DNA from: Branchiostoma lanceolatum
Lineage: Eukaryota > Chordata > Leptocardii > Amphioxiformes > Branchiostomatidae
Direction of reading: 5' to 3'
NCBI RefSeq assembly: GCF_035083965.1
Contig: NC_089738.1
Span: forward strand, 18,626,734-18,690,733
DNA: 64,000 bases
Within the stretch, counting starts at the first letter, position 1; each line of letters begins with the position of its first letter. This document shows positions 53,501 to 63,887 of this stretch, piece after piece. The notes beneath the pieces are model-generated. The model worked only from the letters and a program-made list of their open reading frames with translations. It was not told the origin of the DNA and did not search any database. The translations under genes were made by a program, and so were the position numbers.

Positions 53501-55991
53501 ACATGGGTCACAACAAAAACTAAATAAAAACCAGGACATTGTGCACAGAAGTAGTACACACTCAAAAAAACAAACAATAGCTTCCCTTAGAATATCAAGT
53601 GTCATTTGCCACCAAGTGATTTTTGAATTTCCCGCGCAGGGGACGGCCACTACACCCAGCAGCAGCTGGAGGACAGCTTTGACGTCATGACTTACCAGCT
53701 GATGGATGCTAACCTTGACGGCAAGGTCAGCTTCGGCGAGTTCCGCAAGGTCATGAACATGGGAGCAGTCTTTGACTTCTTTGACAAAGACGGTAATGTA
53801 TCTACTTCCTCTCGTTCTCTTGCCTTGACTTCGTGAATTCGACGAAGTCTCTAAAGACTGCGCTCGTGGAATTTTTAGAATATTTGCGGTACTATGTTAA
53901 CGGCCTTGCCCCGAGGGCGTGGTCAAAATAGCATCACTCGTCAGTCTAGAATTGCAAAGGCCCTGGTTTTTAAGTAACATCAATATCGTGACATCGTGTG
54001 GTTCAATCGGCGCAGCTTTCATTCTTTTCCCAAATGTGCCGAGTTAAAGCGGAGAGAGCAGTATGTGCCATTTTCAAAGTCTCTGATAAAGTATAACCTT
54101 TCTTTACTCTCCAATCAGAGGAGTGGGTCCGGCTGGTTTTTGACATGATTTAGGCATTTTTCGAGCTTTCTATTTTGTTATGTTTATGTTATGTCACCAA
54201 TAAAAAAAGCAACAACACAGCAACAGATGCCAAAGTAAAAGGCCCGACAAAAACGCCTAAAACATGTCCAAAAACAGCTGGACCCATACCTCTGCTTGAA
54301 GAGTAACGTTCCTTAATGTTTCCTTTTTCTCGCCTGTCTTACAGCCAGCGGTTCCCTGGAAGGATCCGAACAGAATAGCATGATCGGCGTGTACAACCTG
54401 GTCTTGAACGCGGGAGCGGACTGGTTCACAGACCCCGCCATGGACACTGACGGTGACGGAAAACTGTCCAAGCGGGAGGTGGAGAACGCCATGACGCTGG
54501 AACGGATCATGGCAGCAAACGACCAGGACGGTAAATATGTGTCTTGTACTCGGATGTGTAGCTCAATTGTTCATTGTGTTCACTTGATGAAGGAAACTGG
54601 CTCATACCACTTTAGAATTCTTTTAATGAGCAGCAAGTAGCAGGAAGGGATGTCGAATTTACAGACACCTTGGATAATGCCCCACCCCCCTCCCCGCCCC
54701 ACTCCCCAGGACGAACAACAATAGTTCCTGTACTTAAACAACAGGAGCTAATTGATGTATTGGCAAACGACCAGGACGGTAGATATTGATTCCATGGAAT
54801 AGACTCTCTGCTGATCAACGACGATTCACCGGGTTGAGGGCTTTTAAAAATGGACTGTAGCAAGAAAATTCTACTGATACTTCAACGAAATTGATGTTTG
54901 TAGCTTTATAAAATTATATGTGTAATACTATGTTCTTGTTTACGAGTATTTTATATGTATGCGTCCAGGGACACCTGAAAAAAAGGCTACAGGCTTGAGT
55001 TGTGATTTCCCCTTGCAAAATAAATAAAATGAAAATTTGAATAAGTAGTTCAACTGTTAATTGGGTTCACTTGAAGTACACTGGCTCACATCACTTTAGA
55101 ATTATTTTAATAATAAGCCAGCAACCCTTAACAGGAAGGGAGGTTTCAAGCACTTTCAAACACTTGGGATAATGCCCTCCTACTCCCTCGGACGAACAGC
55201 ATTACATGTAGTTCCTGTACTCAATAAACAGCAGCTAATTGATGTGTTAGTAACAACCTTGTCTTGACTAAGTTTCCTTAAGATTAATAATCATAAATTG
55301 TCTTCACCTCATTGGCCGTATGAGGTCATCTGCTGGCGTCGAATGGCAGCCGCCCAGACCCTTGCGACAGTTCCACAAAGTGCACGTGTGGAGCAAATAG
55401 CTATCTGTTCTTTATTCTTTATTTATCTATCTGTTGTGTATTATGTGATTGTTTGGCTGTCATTACACGGGTAATTTCTGACCAATAAATCGTTATTATT
55501 ATTATTATTACAGGTGACGGCCAGTTCACCGAGATCGACATCTTGTCGTTTTTCAACCGTGCCTACTTCATGAGAATGGATGCCAATGGAGACGGTTTCG
55601 TCACCTTCGCAGAAATGCGCGCTGTCATCGATGTGGGGACTTTCTTCGACTACTGCGACGCTGACGGTACCCCCATTTATGTCTTGTTTGTTGGCTTGTG
55701 CCTTTATTTAGTCTCGAAGAAGCTCTAATCGGCCATCAGGGCCGCTTTTCATGGAGGGCGAGATGAGGGTGTTAAGGGTCAGCCAAAATGAACCCACAAA
55801 AAGTAAGGAGTAACGTTATATATATGGGATTCTTATTGTGTCTTATCGTACTCTGGCGTTGTAACCCGCTAATATCACCCTCTGCCAAAATAGGAAGCGG
55901 CTTCCTGGAGAGCTTGGAACAGTACAAGGTGATTGCTCTGTACTACTCCGTTGTGAACTACGACCAGAACAACGGCGTCAACACCAACTGA
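49603..55991 (+). CDS. Gene F: secreted 12-EF-hand protein, third tandem paralogue
   Basis: Noncoding exon 1 ends at 49152 and exon 2 begins at 49579. Coding parts: 49603-49658, 50275-50387, 51022-51177, 51643-51758, 52892-52961, 53640-53792, 54345-54530, 55514-55666 and 55894-55991 (stop 55989-55991). They total 1101 nt, encoding 366 residues. The last coding exon ends about 56013 and the 3'UTR exon starts at 56854. Leader identical to D and E. All twelve loops keep Asp at position 1; loops 2 (DPDGDGFFNILQ) and 6 (DEDRDGHYTQQQ) end in Gln; loop 5 is DTNGDQVLSKVE. The C-terminus NNGVNTN differs from NNGVNTK in D and E. Intron 8 holds a tandem duplication that begins inside exon 8. The M1 element shared by D and E is absent from intron 5. 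Confidence 0.9.
50400..50520. repeat. Long (CT)n microsatellite, gene F intron 3
   Basis: Nearly pure CT for about 90 bases, starting about 20 bases after the exon 3 donor. Confidence 0.95.
51286..51320. repeat. Perfect 13 bp inverted repeat in gene F intron 4
   Basis: TCACGTTCTGTGC, nine bases, GCACAGAACGTGA. It lies within a larger partly palindromic segment (about 51225-51345) absent from genes D and E, so it is probably a small fold-back insertion. Confidence 0.7.
52320..52715 (+). mobile_element. SINE S1 with duplicated body, gene F intron 5
   Basis: A tRNA-like head (GGTAACGGTAAAGGTGTTTGG, then a B-box-like GGGTTAGAATCCCC) is followed by TTGTGCCCCTTGGAAAGGCA. The body from CTACGTTGTGCCC to GACAGTGGATAACA is present twice (about 52400-52560 and 52562-52710). 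Confidence 0.7.
54116..54305. mobile_element. M3 MITE in gene F intron 7
   Basis: Ends ACTCTCCAATCAGAGGAGTG and an inverted copy ending CTTGAAGAGTAACG. Counterpart of 32479-32672. Confidence 0.7.
54761..54785 (+). pseudogene. Duplicated 3' edge of gene F exon 8
   Basis: GGCAAACGACCAGGACGGTA repeats the last coding bases and donor of exon 8 (54514-54533). The flanking intron is also repeated: 54656-54757 resembles 55140-55250. This shows a tandem duplication of the exon end plus early intron. No acceptor precedes it. Confidence 0.75.
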
Positions 55992-56098
55992 GCCGGGCTG
56001 GAACGTCATACGGGTGAGCTGCATTTTCTAGAGTTTCTCTTTTCACAACGGTTTGCGATATTTTTTCTCTCTTACTTCTGTTGGTGCTTGTTACGTTA

Positions 56099-56663
56099 AA
56101 GGGGCATATTGTAGAATCTGGTGGGCAAAAACTACAAATAGTAAGAATTTGAAAGATCTACACTAAGATTCACATTTGTAACTTATTTGTTACTTATTTC
56201 CAACATATCCCCGTCATTTTGTCACATTTCCACCATTAATAAACGACGAAAAACGCAAAACGTGTAAAATCTGGTTCATTTATTTATTACCTTGCGTCCC
56301 GCAAGTTAATATGCAAATAAGCCAGCGTAGAACGCTACGAAAAATCCGAATCGACCGTTATGGTCGGAGTTCGAGCGTCACAGGAAAATCACCACAAGTG
56401 AACAAACTTCAGAACGTCGGGCGTTCGATCGCGTGTTCGGTGGTTCGGCGGAATGTTGGACAAGATGGCGGCCAATTCAAGCGGCGGTGGGGATTGCGTA
56501 TATAATTTTTTTTTCAAGACGTTCGCACGACACTACAAAGTCGTATCCGTACGTGATGAATATTGCTGTGCAGTGTAATAAGGTAGATTCAACTAATGAT
56601 GTAGAAAAATAATCAAAAACAAAGAATTTTGTTTTATGTTCATGTCACAATATGCCCCTTTAA
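56099..56663. mobile_element. Inverted-repeat element in the gene F 3'UTR intron
   Basis: Ends AAAGGGGCATATTGTAGAAT and the inverted CACAATATGCCCCTTT. About 560 bases, absent from the matching introns of D and E. No recognised ORF. Confidence 0.7.
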
Positions 56664-56910
56664 AATAGTAAGGTTCCTACTCTACCCATAACTTATAATT
56701 ACTTGGAAACATTGTTAAAAGCTTTATCTTATATTATCAGTGCACTTATACAGCTCCTAAAGACCAATGGAAAACGATGTTTTATAAAAGAAAACAAGTT
56801 TATGCGATTGTCTACTAACCCAGTGCTAATGCGTTGTTCTTTTTCACCTACAGGCGGACGATCTTCGCAGCTTGAACATCGAATAGCAGAGTCTCTGTCT
56901 TAGGACTCTC

Positions 56911-56916
56911 AATAAA
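56911..56916 (+). promoter_or_regulatory. Poly(A) signal of gene F
   Basis: AATAAA in the 3'UTR exon that starts at 56854, same context as D and E. The intron before it (56014-56853) carries an extra segment (about 56100-56660) flanked by AAAGGGGCATATTGT and the inverted ACAATATGCCCCTTT, another MITE-like insertion. Confidence 0.75.
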
Positions 56917-56965
56917 TCCTGATGAAATGCAATGTAGTTTTTGGTCTTTTTTGTCCATCAAACTC

Positions 56966-57174
56966 ATGCTAGGGTCACATTTCCTAACCGGGGCCCGGCC
57001 GGGCTGTTTGCGGAAACGAAAAATCAAAGTGTATGTCAATACATTTGCACAGGCTATGCTCTTAGATAATTTTGGGTACGTTTTGTGTTTTTGTTGTCCT
57101 TTGTATCATACTTTTCGATTTCGTTCCCAAAGACTGCCCGGCCGGGCCCCGGATTGGAAATGTAACCCTAGCAT
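56966..57174. mobile_element. M2 MITE downstream of gene F
   Basis: Single full copy with ATGCTAGGGTCACATTTCC and CCGGGGCCCGGCCGGG ends. Confidence 0.8.
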
Positions 57175-57239
57175 TCATTACACAGTTTTGTGCGAGCATA
57201 ATCACCACTTCTCTGATAAAACAAACATTTACAGTTCTT

Positions 57240-58400
57240 GAGAAAACCTACTAGAATCTGCCAATAATTCACTTCATACTGGGCTAAGATGAACTAATGA
57301 ATGTAGAAATAATTGCTGGTAAGGGGAGGGCGTTTGGTGCAGTGCGTCATTTAAATGTGGTACATGTGTGTATCAAGTTCCATTGCCATCTAGCGGAATT
57401 ACTTTTAACTACAGCTGTAGTGGAACTCTCATCAAAACGCTATTGGGTACAATTTCGCTAGAGGGCGTAGTGCTCTTTTGTAAATCAGAGCAGGCACAAC
57501 ACACGTGCACATTATTAAAACAACGAACAAAGCGGGGTTGTGTGGCGTAACGGCACTAGGATTTTCGACTCCCGGGTTCGAATCCCCTGACGCCACCGAT
57601 CTTGTACCTTTGGGAAAAAGGCACTTTACACGACTTTCCCCACTCTACCCAAGTTTAAAAAAAGGGTACAATATATGTGTGTGGGTCACGACATCAGCAA
57701 TAGCTGCCTGTGTCTCACGTGTATTGCACTGTTTGCAATTCCAATTAAATCCTAAAAGCGTATGTGCGGTACCCGTAGGGGTGTAGCCCCGGTCGGGCCC
57801 GAAGCTTCTGGACTTCTGGATAAGGGGAGGGGGTTTTCACGATAAGCGTGGGACGTCTATTTGCTACCGGGACCAGGGTTGATTTAAACTCCTAGTTGAA
57901 AACATCCCGGGGCCCGGCCGTACCAAAAATAGCCCGGTAGCCGTGTAGGGTGCCCCAAGGGGCCACGTACATGCAGGGGTCACGGCCAAAAGTGCAAAAA
58001 TACAGCCCGAAAACAACCCTTTTCATATGTAACCGAAGTATAGGCGTACGGGAGGCCATGGCCTTTAGGTCACTCAGCTAGTGTCGTATTTGCCCCATGA
58101 TGCTAAATCCACATTGAAGCCGGATAAACGGTGAGGTCACCACGGGTCACGCTGGTTTGGGCGTGTGGTGAGGTGAGAATGCCAAGGCTTTATTTTTTAC
58201 GCAATATGGCAGAAATAATTTGTTGGTATAATATCATCATCACCACTACAAAACCCATTCTCATTGACATGACAATTTAGAGCGTCTGCACTCACGTGAT
58301 CATAACGTAATTGTCATCCGCCATGTTGAATGGTTGAATCTAGAAGTTGCCAGGTAACGTGGAATTCGTAAAATTATTTGGTATGTTATTTGATGATTTG
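57240..58400. other. Spacer after gene F, interrupted by repeats
   Basis: Paralogous to the spacers after D and E, with the CTCF-like site TCGCTAGAGGGCGTA at 57455-57469. Interrupted by SINE S1 (57535-57740) and repeat R1 (57776-58015). It resumes at about 58060 (TTTAGGTCACTCAGCTAG). No gene. Confidence 0.55.
57535..57740 (+). mobile_element. SINE S1 downstream of gene F
   Basis: GTGTGGCGTAACGGCACTAG, then a B-box-like GGGTTCGAATCCCCTG and a body TTGGGAAAAAGGCACTTTAC. Confidence 0.7.
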
Positions 58401-58675
58401 GGTTAGTTAAAACTGATAAGACGAATAGGGGTGGCGCCCATCTCAATTTCTGTAGTCCGTGCGCCACACATTTGTGCAAGTCACTACAGCAGGGGGCTAG
58501 CTCACTGGTAGTGGTGTGTGTTAAACTACCATACTCTTTCCCAAATTCTGAGTGCTAAGCAGAGAAAGCAATATATATGTACAATGTTTACAATAAAGTA
58601 TTTGGTATGACTTGGCCGGGGGTCGAACTCACGACCTACCGTGTGCAAGGCAAACACTCTATCCACTAGGTCATT
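58400..58675 (-). mobile_element. SINE S4, near full length
   Basis: Minus-strand tRNA-like head (TGGATAGAGTG and GTTCGACCCCCGG) plus the body shared with 24680-24945. The duplicated spacer ends here. Confidence 0.7.
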
Positions 58676-58679
58676 CACC

Positions 58680-59927
58680 AGTTAGTAATGTAATACAATC
58701 ACGGATTTCAATTTGCAAATGTAATTCAGTCACGTAAGTATGACGTCATACACAAGCCAATGTATAGGCCTGACTCCCACAGCTTCAACGAACAGGCGCG
58801 GTGGCTGTGAGGACATGTGCAAACATAAGTCTTACCAAGAAAAACTCATGCAAATTCTACACCGAAAAATTAGCCTGGATGTCCTGAGAAAAATTCAGGA
58901 CAGCGAGTGTAGTAGCCCCGGTAGTAATGGGGTGGCACCCAGGCTACCCAAAGATGATAAGTAAACAGCAAAACATCACAAATAAATTACACCAGCCACT
59001 TGCATCTGATTTTTCTTTACATAATTCTATAATCATAATGTTTTCTCTGCCAGAGCAAACACAGAAAGGCCTTGCCGGTACGTAACAAGGTTATACATAC
59101 ATACATACATAAATATTACATGTTTTGGGCTGAGTCACAGACTGAAATATCCTGCCAAATATCCTTATCAAAACATTATGAGTAAATAGATAAGCTAAGA
59201 ATAGACGTAGAAAAGGGAGGTTACTGCGTAACGCAAGAAGTCAAGGACTTAAATGTATGTTTCAGGGAGTGCGTCAGGTTAGACATTTACCTAATATTAG
59301 TAATGAAGACGTCTGTATTCAATTTATCATTTTGATATCATAAAGCTCTTCTTTTATTGCCGTTACATCATTACTTATTTTTCCATCTATCGCCAATGAA
59401 ATCTGACACCAATTTTTTTTCCCAAATAAAGGGTGTCTCCAGTACACATATGCCAATACATAAGCAAATAGAATTACGCAACTGAAGATCTCAGAATACT
59501 CAATAACGATAAGTTACTGAAAATTCAGAGACCGTCTAGCAATATTTATGAACATATCACCACGTCAAAACAAGTCACAATTTTGTCATAAACCCGTTGC
59601 AAAGATGCACCTTTATATACATCGACGAACGTCCTACTTCAAAACAGACGAACTGCTTGGAGACTAGCACCAGCTTTTTACCTTCTGATGGACGTGATCC
59701 ACATGATCTAGATCTAGTCTGTGATAAGCCTGAGAGCGTCATTGACGACGGGACGAAAATAGGACGAAAGACATTGACGAACCTTATACATATATGTATA
59801 GAGTGGGAGAGAGAGGTAAAAAGCTGTTGTAATTCCCACACGACACGTATATTAGGAACTTTTTTTGCCTTCTTCTCAAACTAGTTTCTCCAAACTTCAA
59901 GTGACTATTCAGCCCCTGATATCAACA
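58680..59927. other. Unique region upstream of gene G
   Basis: No exon supported. A 76-base fold-back with ends TAGCCTGG and CCAGGCTA is at 58871-58946. An ACAT microsatellite is at 59092-59112. Possible TATA-like TTATATAC occurs near 59612. The gene G 5'UTR is not defined. Confidence 0.4.
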
Positions 59928-62900
59928 ATGGCACCTTTTATTCTGATGTTCGTTGCCCTGGCGTCGACTTCTCCAGTGAGAAGGTACGTTGAGATTCTGT
60001 GTTGATATTTCTTTTCTCATTGTTGATTGTTGATCAAGATGAATCTGAATTGTTCAGCCGGTATAACCGCCATTCGTCGTATATAACACACCTGCTTCAT
60101 AGACATGCAGAGGTGACTGGTTATATTACATGTATTACAAACGAATGGTCACACCTAACACCCGGGTACTCCTTTTCTAATTGGAACAGAAGAGCTGAAA
60201 GATCGCGCTACAAATTACATAGGAAAAGAACAACGTTTATTTTGTTGTCTTTTAAACCGTACTTTCGCATCGTGCATCACAAATCATGTTCCAGCTACAA
60301 TCATGTGTTGCACAAAGTCGATTCGGGCCGCCTTAACGGTTCATCTATAAATGAAGCAAAAATAGACAATCGTCGATATTGCAGGCCTTGAGGTTTACAT
60401 TTTGGTACTCCATATGTCGAAACTTTCAAAAATGTAGGAACGCTGTTGGGAAATGTCGGGAAAACCTTTTTTTGATGTTCCGTGTGTTCTAACTTTCGTG
60501 ATCAGTTAGAATTTTAGATTGCAGGATTCGTGTATCAGTTATTTTTTGGGCGGCCATTTCTGGAATCAGTTTGAAGGTGTCCAGATGATGTCATTTATAA
60601 AAAAAGATGCACGTCAGTGTGGCCTTATAGAGAGTTTACAGGTTCTATTTCTATTTTACGCGCAGGCAGACTGACGTGCTGGACATCAATGCAGACGGGC
60701 TGATCTCCTACGATGAAGTTTTCCACGCCATGACTCTGCACGATGCTCTTGTCGCCTTGGACATTGACGGTAACTCAATATTCCCTTACTTAAACAGAGG
60801 AAAAATTTTGTGTCGATTTTCCAATGACAATGTTCGGTTTAGAATATTTTATTGCATCGCACAGCAAAATGTTTGATAGACACTTCTGTATACGAAACAC
60901 AAAATATAGTTAAAAAGTATGAATAAATTGTAAACTCTGAACACGAGGGAATATTTTCCTATTCCTAAGATAGTCGTTAAATTACTTAAGTTTCCATATG
61001 TTGGGTTTTATATAAAAATTGGTCAGTTCATTTGACTCATGATCTTGCTCTTACACCGGTGCAATAAAAAAGAAAGATCAATGGGGTAGTCTGTACAGTG
61101 CTGCACATGGTATAGGTAGTGAGTTCTTTAAGACTTTATAGATGGTACATAACGATTTTTCTGCTAAGCACTCAGAATTTGGGAATTCGGAGTATGGCAG
61201 TTGAACACGCCACGTACACACCAGTGGACAAGATCCCTACTGTAGGGATCGCACAGATTTAAAAGTGACAAAAAGTTTCTTTGATCCAAAAGCTGTTGAA
61301 ACCGAGAGTGGCGCCGCCCTATGCACAATCTGATGCAGGGAGGACTTTAACTTGCCTTAACTTGTCCTTACAGGCGACCAGTTCCTGTACTTGCCACAGA
61401 TCGTGGAACTCTTCGGTGACGGATCCATCTTTTACCAGCTCAACAGTAACGGGGACGACCACCTCAGCTTCGGGGAGGTTCAACACGGACTCACTCTCAG
61501 GGAGTTTTTCGACCTCTTCGACAAGAATGGTATGTTTTTCGATAGACATTTTAGATATTGCGAATCTGGCATCCAGGCTACAGCGTTTTCTGCCATTGTA
61601 ACATTTTCCCTTCTGCCTCAGAATGCACGCCCCCACATTGTCCTTGTCAGGGATAGCCCTTTGTTTTTCACCACTTAACCATCGGACAGGTTTAAAAATC
61701 TTCAGGACAGTCATGACATATGGCAGTACTCAGGTGCTTTAAAATGTTTAGAAAGTGCGAATCTTTCGGTATCGTACTGACTACATATATCTATAACTTC
61801 TCTGGCCATTTCACTTCATCATATCTTATGCCATCGACACACTTATAGGTCTCGGGGTCACCAAAGTAAACTGGAGGTCCCGTGCCAAAGAAATAGAACT
61901 TTCTTGCCTTGTGAAGGGGATGTCTACAGCCGCTATGCATCAGCACCTGATGCCGTCAAATGACTTATTGATTGATTGATTGATTGCTTGATCGATCGGT
62001 TAGTTGGTTAGTCGGTTGTTTGATTGATTGATTGATATTCAACGTCTGCAGGAGACGGAATGCTGGACGCCTCGGAGTCGTACCAGATGAACTACATCTA
62101 CAACACCATCAAGAACCCGGACGCCGCCATCATGAACGCTCTCGACGCCAACGGAGACGGCAAGCTGTCCAAGCTGGAGGTGTTGGGCGCCATGAAACTG
62201 GACGAGGCCATGTTCGCTATGGACACAGACGGTACGATGGTGCTGCAAGCTGTTTTAGTTGTAACTCTCTATTGGTGATCAATAGACCGGCGGCGTGGCG
62301 TAATGGTTAGAGCGTTGAACTCGGAATCCGTAGGTCCCGAGTTCGATACTCACCATGCCCCGACGGTGTGCCCTTGGGAAAGGCACTTTACACTACCTTC
62401 CCGGACGGTGGAGTGACGCCCACTGAGCCTACTCGGCTAATCTGTCGAACTGGGTGCCAAAAACACCCAGCGGATTTGGTTGCCGATGTACCAACATCTA
62501 GCACATTTGCCACTGAGAACCGTTTTTTTTTTTGGTAATCAGAGACACCAGACATCTGCTACTGATTAGTTTTCAATAAAGAAGATAGGACCCCGTCTAT
62601 CCAGATCACTTCTCACCAGGCAAGCCACGAGTGAAGACCATATTCCTTGCTCTCTTAGAGCAGTGCATAAACTACTTTAACACTGGTGGCAGCGGTGGGA
62701 TGTGAGCTGGATAGACGGGGGTCTATCTTCTTTATTGCAAACTAATAACATAGCTGCGGCGTCTTTTTTATTCATGTTAACCACACACGTTCTTAAAGGT
62801 TCTATTTTGGACCCCCTGTTATTTCTCATTGCCGTTAATGTTTTTCTTCTTAGTTATTGATTTGTTACCGTTAAGTTGTTTTGTTAATTAGTTGTTCTTT

Positions 62901-63887
62901 GTTGTTTCATTTCTTCAACTTATTATAGTTATTATCCTTGACCCGTTGTTATACCGAGAAACCTTATTGCCCCCCCCCCTCCTACCCAAGAACAATCCTT
63001 ATGTATTGTGATTGGATGTCTGTATGTATTGTTTAACCCCTGCGAAAAAAAAAAATACTAAAGTGTTGATGGCTTCTTGTACTCGCGAATTAAATCCGAA
63101 TCGATATTTCCGTGCAGGGGACGGATTCTTGACCGTGCAGGAGATGATGCCCGTTTTTGGCAACGATACCCAGGCCATGTTCGACCGCCTAGACGCTGAT
63201 ATGGACGGCCAGCTGTCGTTCGACGAGATCAACGCCGGGACGTCCCTGGAAAACATCTTCGACTTCTTCGATATGGACGGTACGTTTTCCTGGTATTGTT
63301 TCTTTTCTATTAATTCGTAAATTCTTATCAAAGCATATATTGTAGTCGCGCGTGATGTGAAAGCACCATACATAGTACGTTTTCCGCAAACCAATGTCCG
63401 AAAAACATGCATACATACATAGTATATTACATGTTCATACTCAGCGAGTTGAAGCATATACAAAGTTCTGCTTCCAGTATTCCCGGCTATACATTATCTC
63501 TGTCCGGTCTTTTCCACTTAGACCAGTTTCTAATCCCATAATGCTCTTAAGTGTGGATTATGGACGGCCTCCTCTCCTAATTAGGAGAACCAGCCGTAAA
63601 ACATATTGATACAAAGTAGGATAAAACTAGGTGAAATAAGACGCAAAATTGTGTGAGATAAATAGAAATATAACATTGTCTTACCTTTGATACTCAAATG
63701 TTCCCAGCTGATGGCTACCTGACGGGGTCTGAAGCCGACGGTATCTACTACGTGTACAACGCCATCGTCACCAACCCGATCCTTGTGCACGGGGGTCTGG
63801 ATGCAGACGGTGACGGCAAGATATCCCTGGCCGAGGTGGAGATCTTTATGACGATACACGATGTTCTGGACGCCTTGGACCAAGACG
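59928..63887 (+). CDS. Gene G: secreted EF-hand protein, 5' part only
   Basis: Exons: 59928-59983, 60666-60769, 61374-61529, 62052-62231, 63118-63279 and 63708-63887, then an open GT donor. The gene continues past the window. They total 838 nt, about 279 residues. Leader MAPFILMFVALASTSPVRR is followed by QTDV. Loops: DINADGLISYDE, DIDGDQFLYLPQ, NSNGDDHLSFGE, DKNGDGMLDASE, DANGDGKLSKLE, DTDGDGFLTVQE, DADMDGQLSFDE, DMDADGYLTGSE, DADGDGKISLAE, and half of a tenth (DQDG). Loop 3 has Asn at position 1 and loop 2 ends in Gln. Even loops are split by phase-1 introns as in the sisters. Loop 5 is uninterrupted, as in gene A and unlike D-F. The first exon after the leader is the gene A type (104 bases), so G is closer in layout to A. 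Confidence 0.87.
61150..61255 (+). mobile_element. Fragment of SINE S4 in gene G intron 2
   Basis: GCTAAGCACTCAGAATTTGGG and GGCAGTTGAACACGCCA match, inverted, part of the S4 body. Opposite orientation to the other copies. Confidence 0.5.
61969..62037. repeat. (ATTG)n microsatellite
   Basis: ATTGATTG repeats with a diverged centre, ending about 15 bases before the exon 4 acceptor of gene G, so it overlaps the branch-point region. Confidence 0.9.
62288..62523 (+). mobile_element. SINE S2, full length, gene G intron 4
   Basis: GTGGCGTAATGGTTAGAGCG, then GAGTTCGATACTC, TGTGCCCTTGGGAAAGGCAC and the end GCACATTTGCCACTGAGAAC followed by a T run. Confidence 0.8.
62565..62746. mobile_element. MITE with about 40 bp inverted ends, gene G intron 4
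   Basis: ATTAGTTTTCAATAAAGAAG then ATAGGACCCCGTCTATCCAG. The right arm is the inverted copy ending TATTGCAAACTAAT. No coding capacity. Confidence 0.8.
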
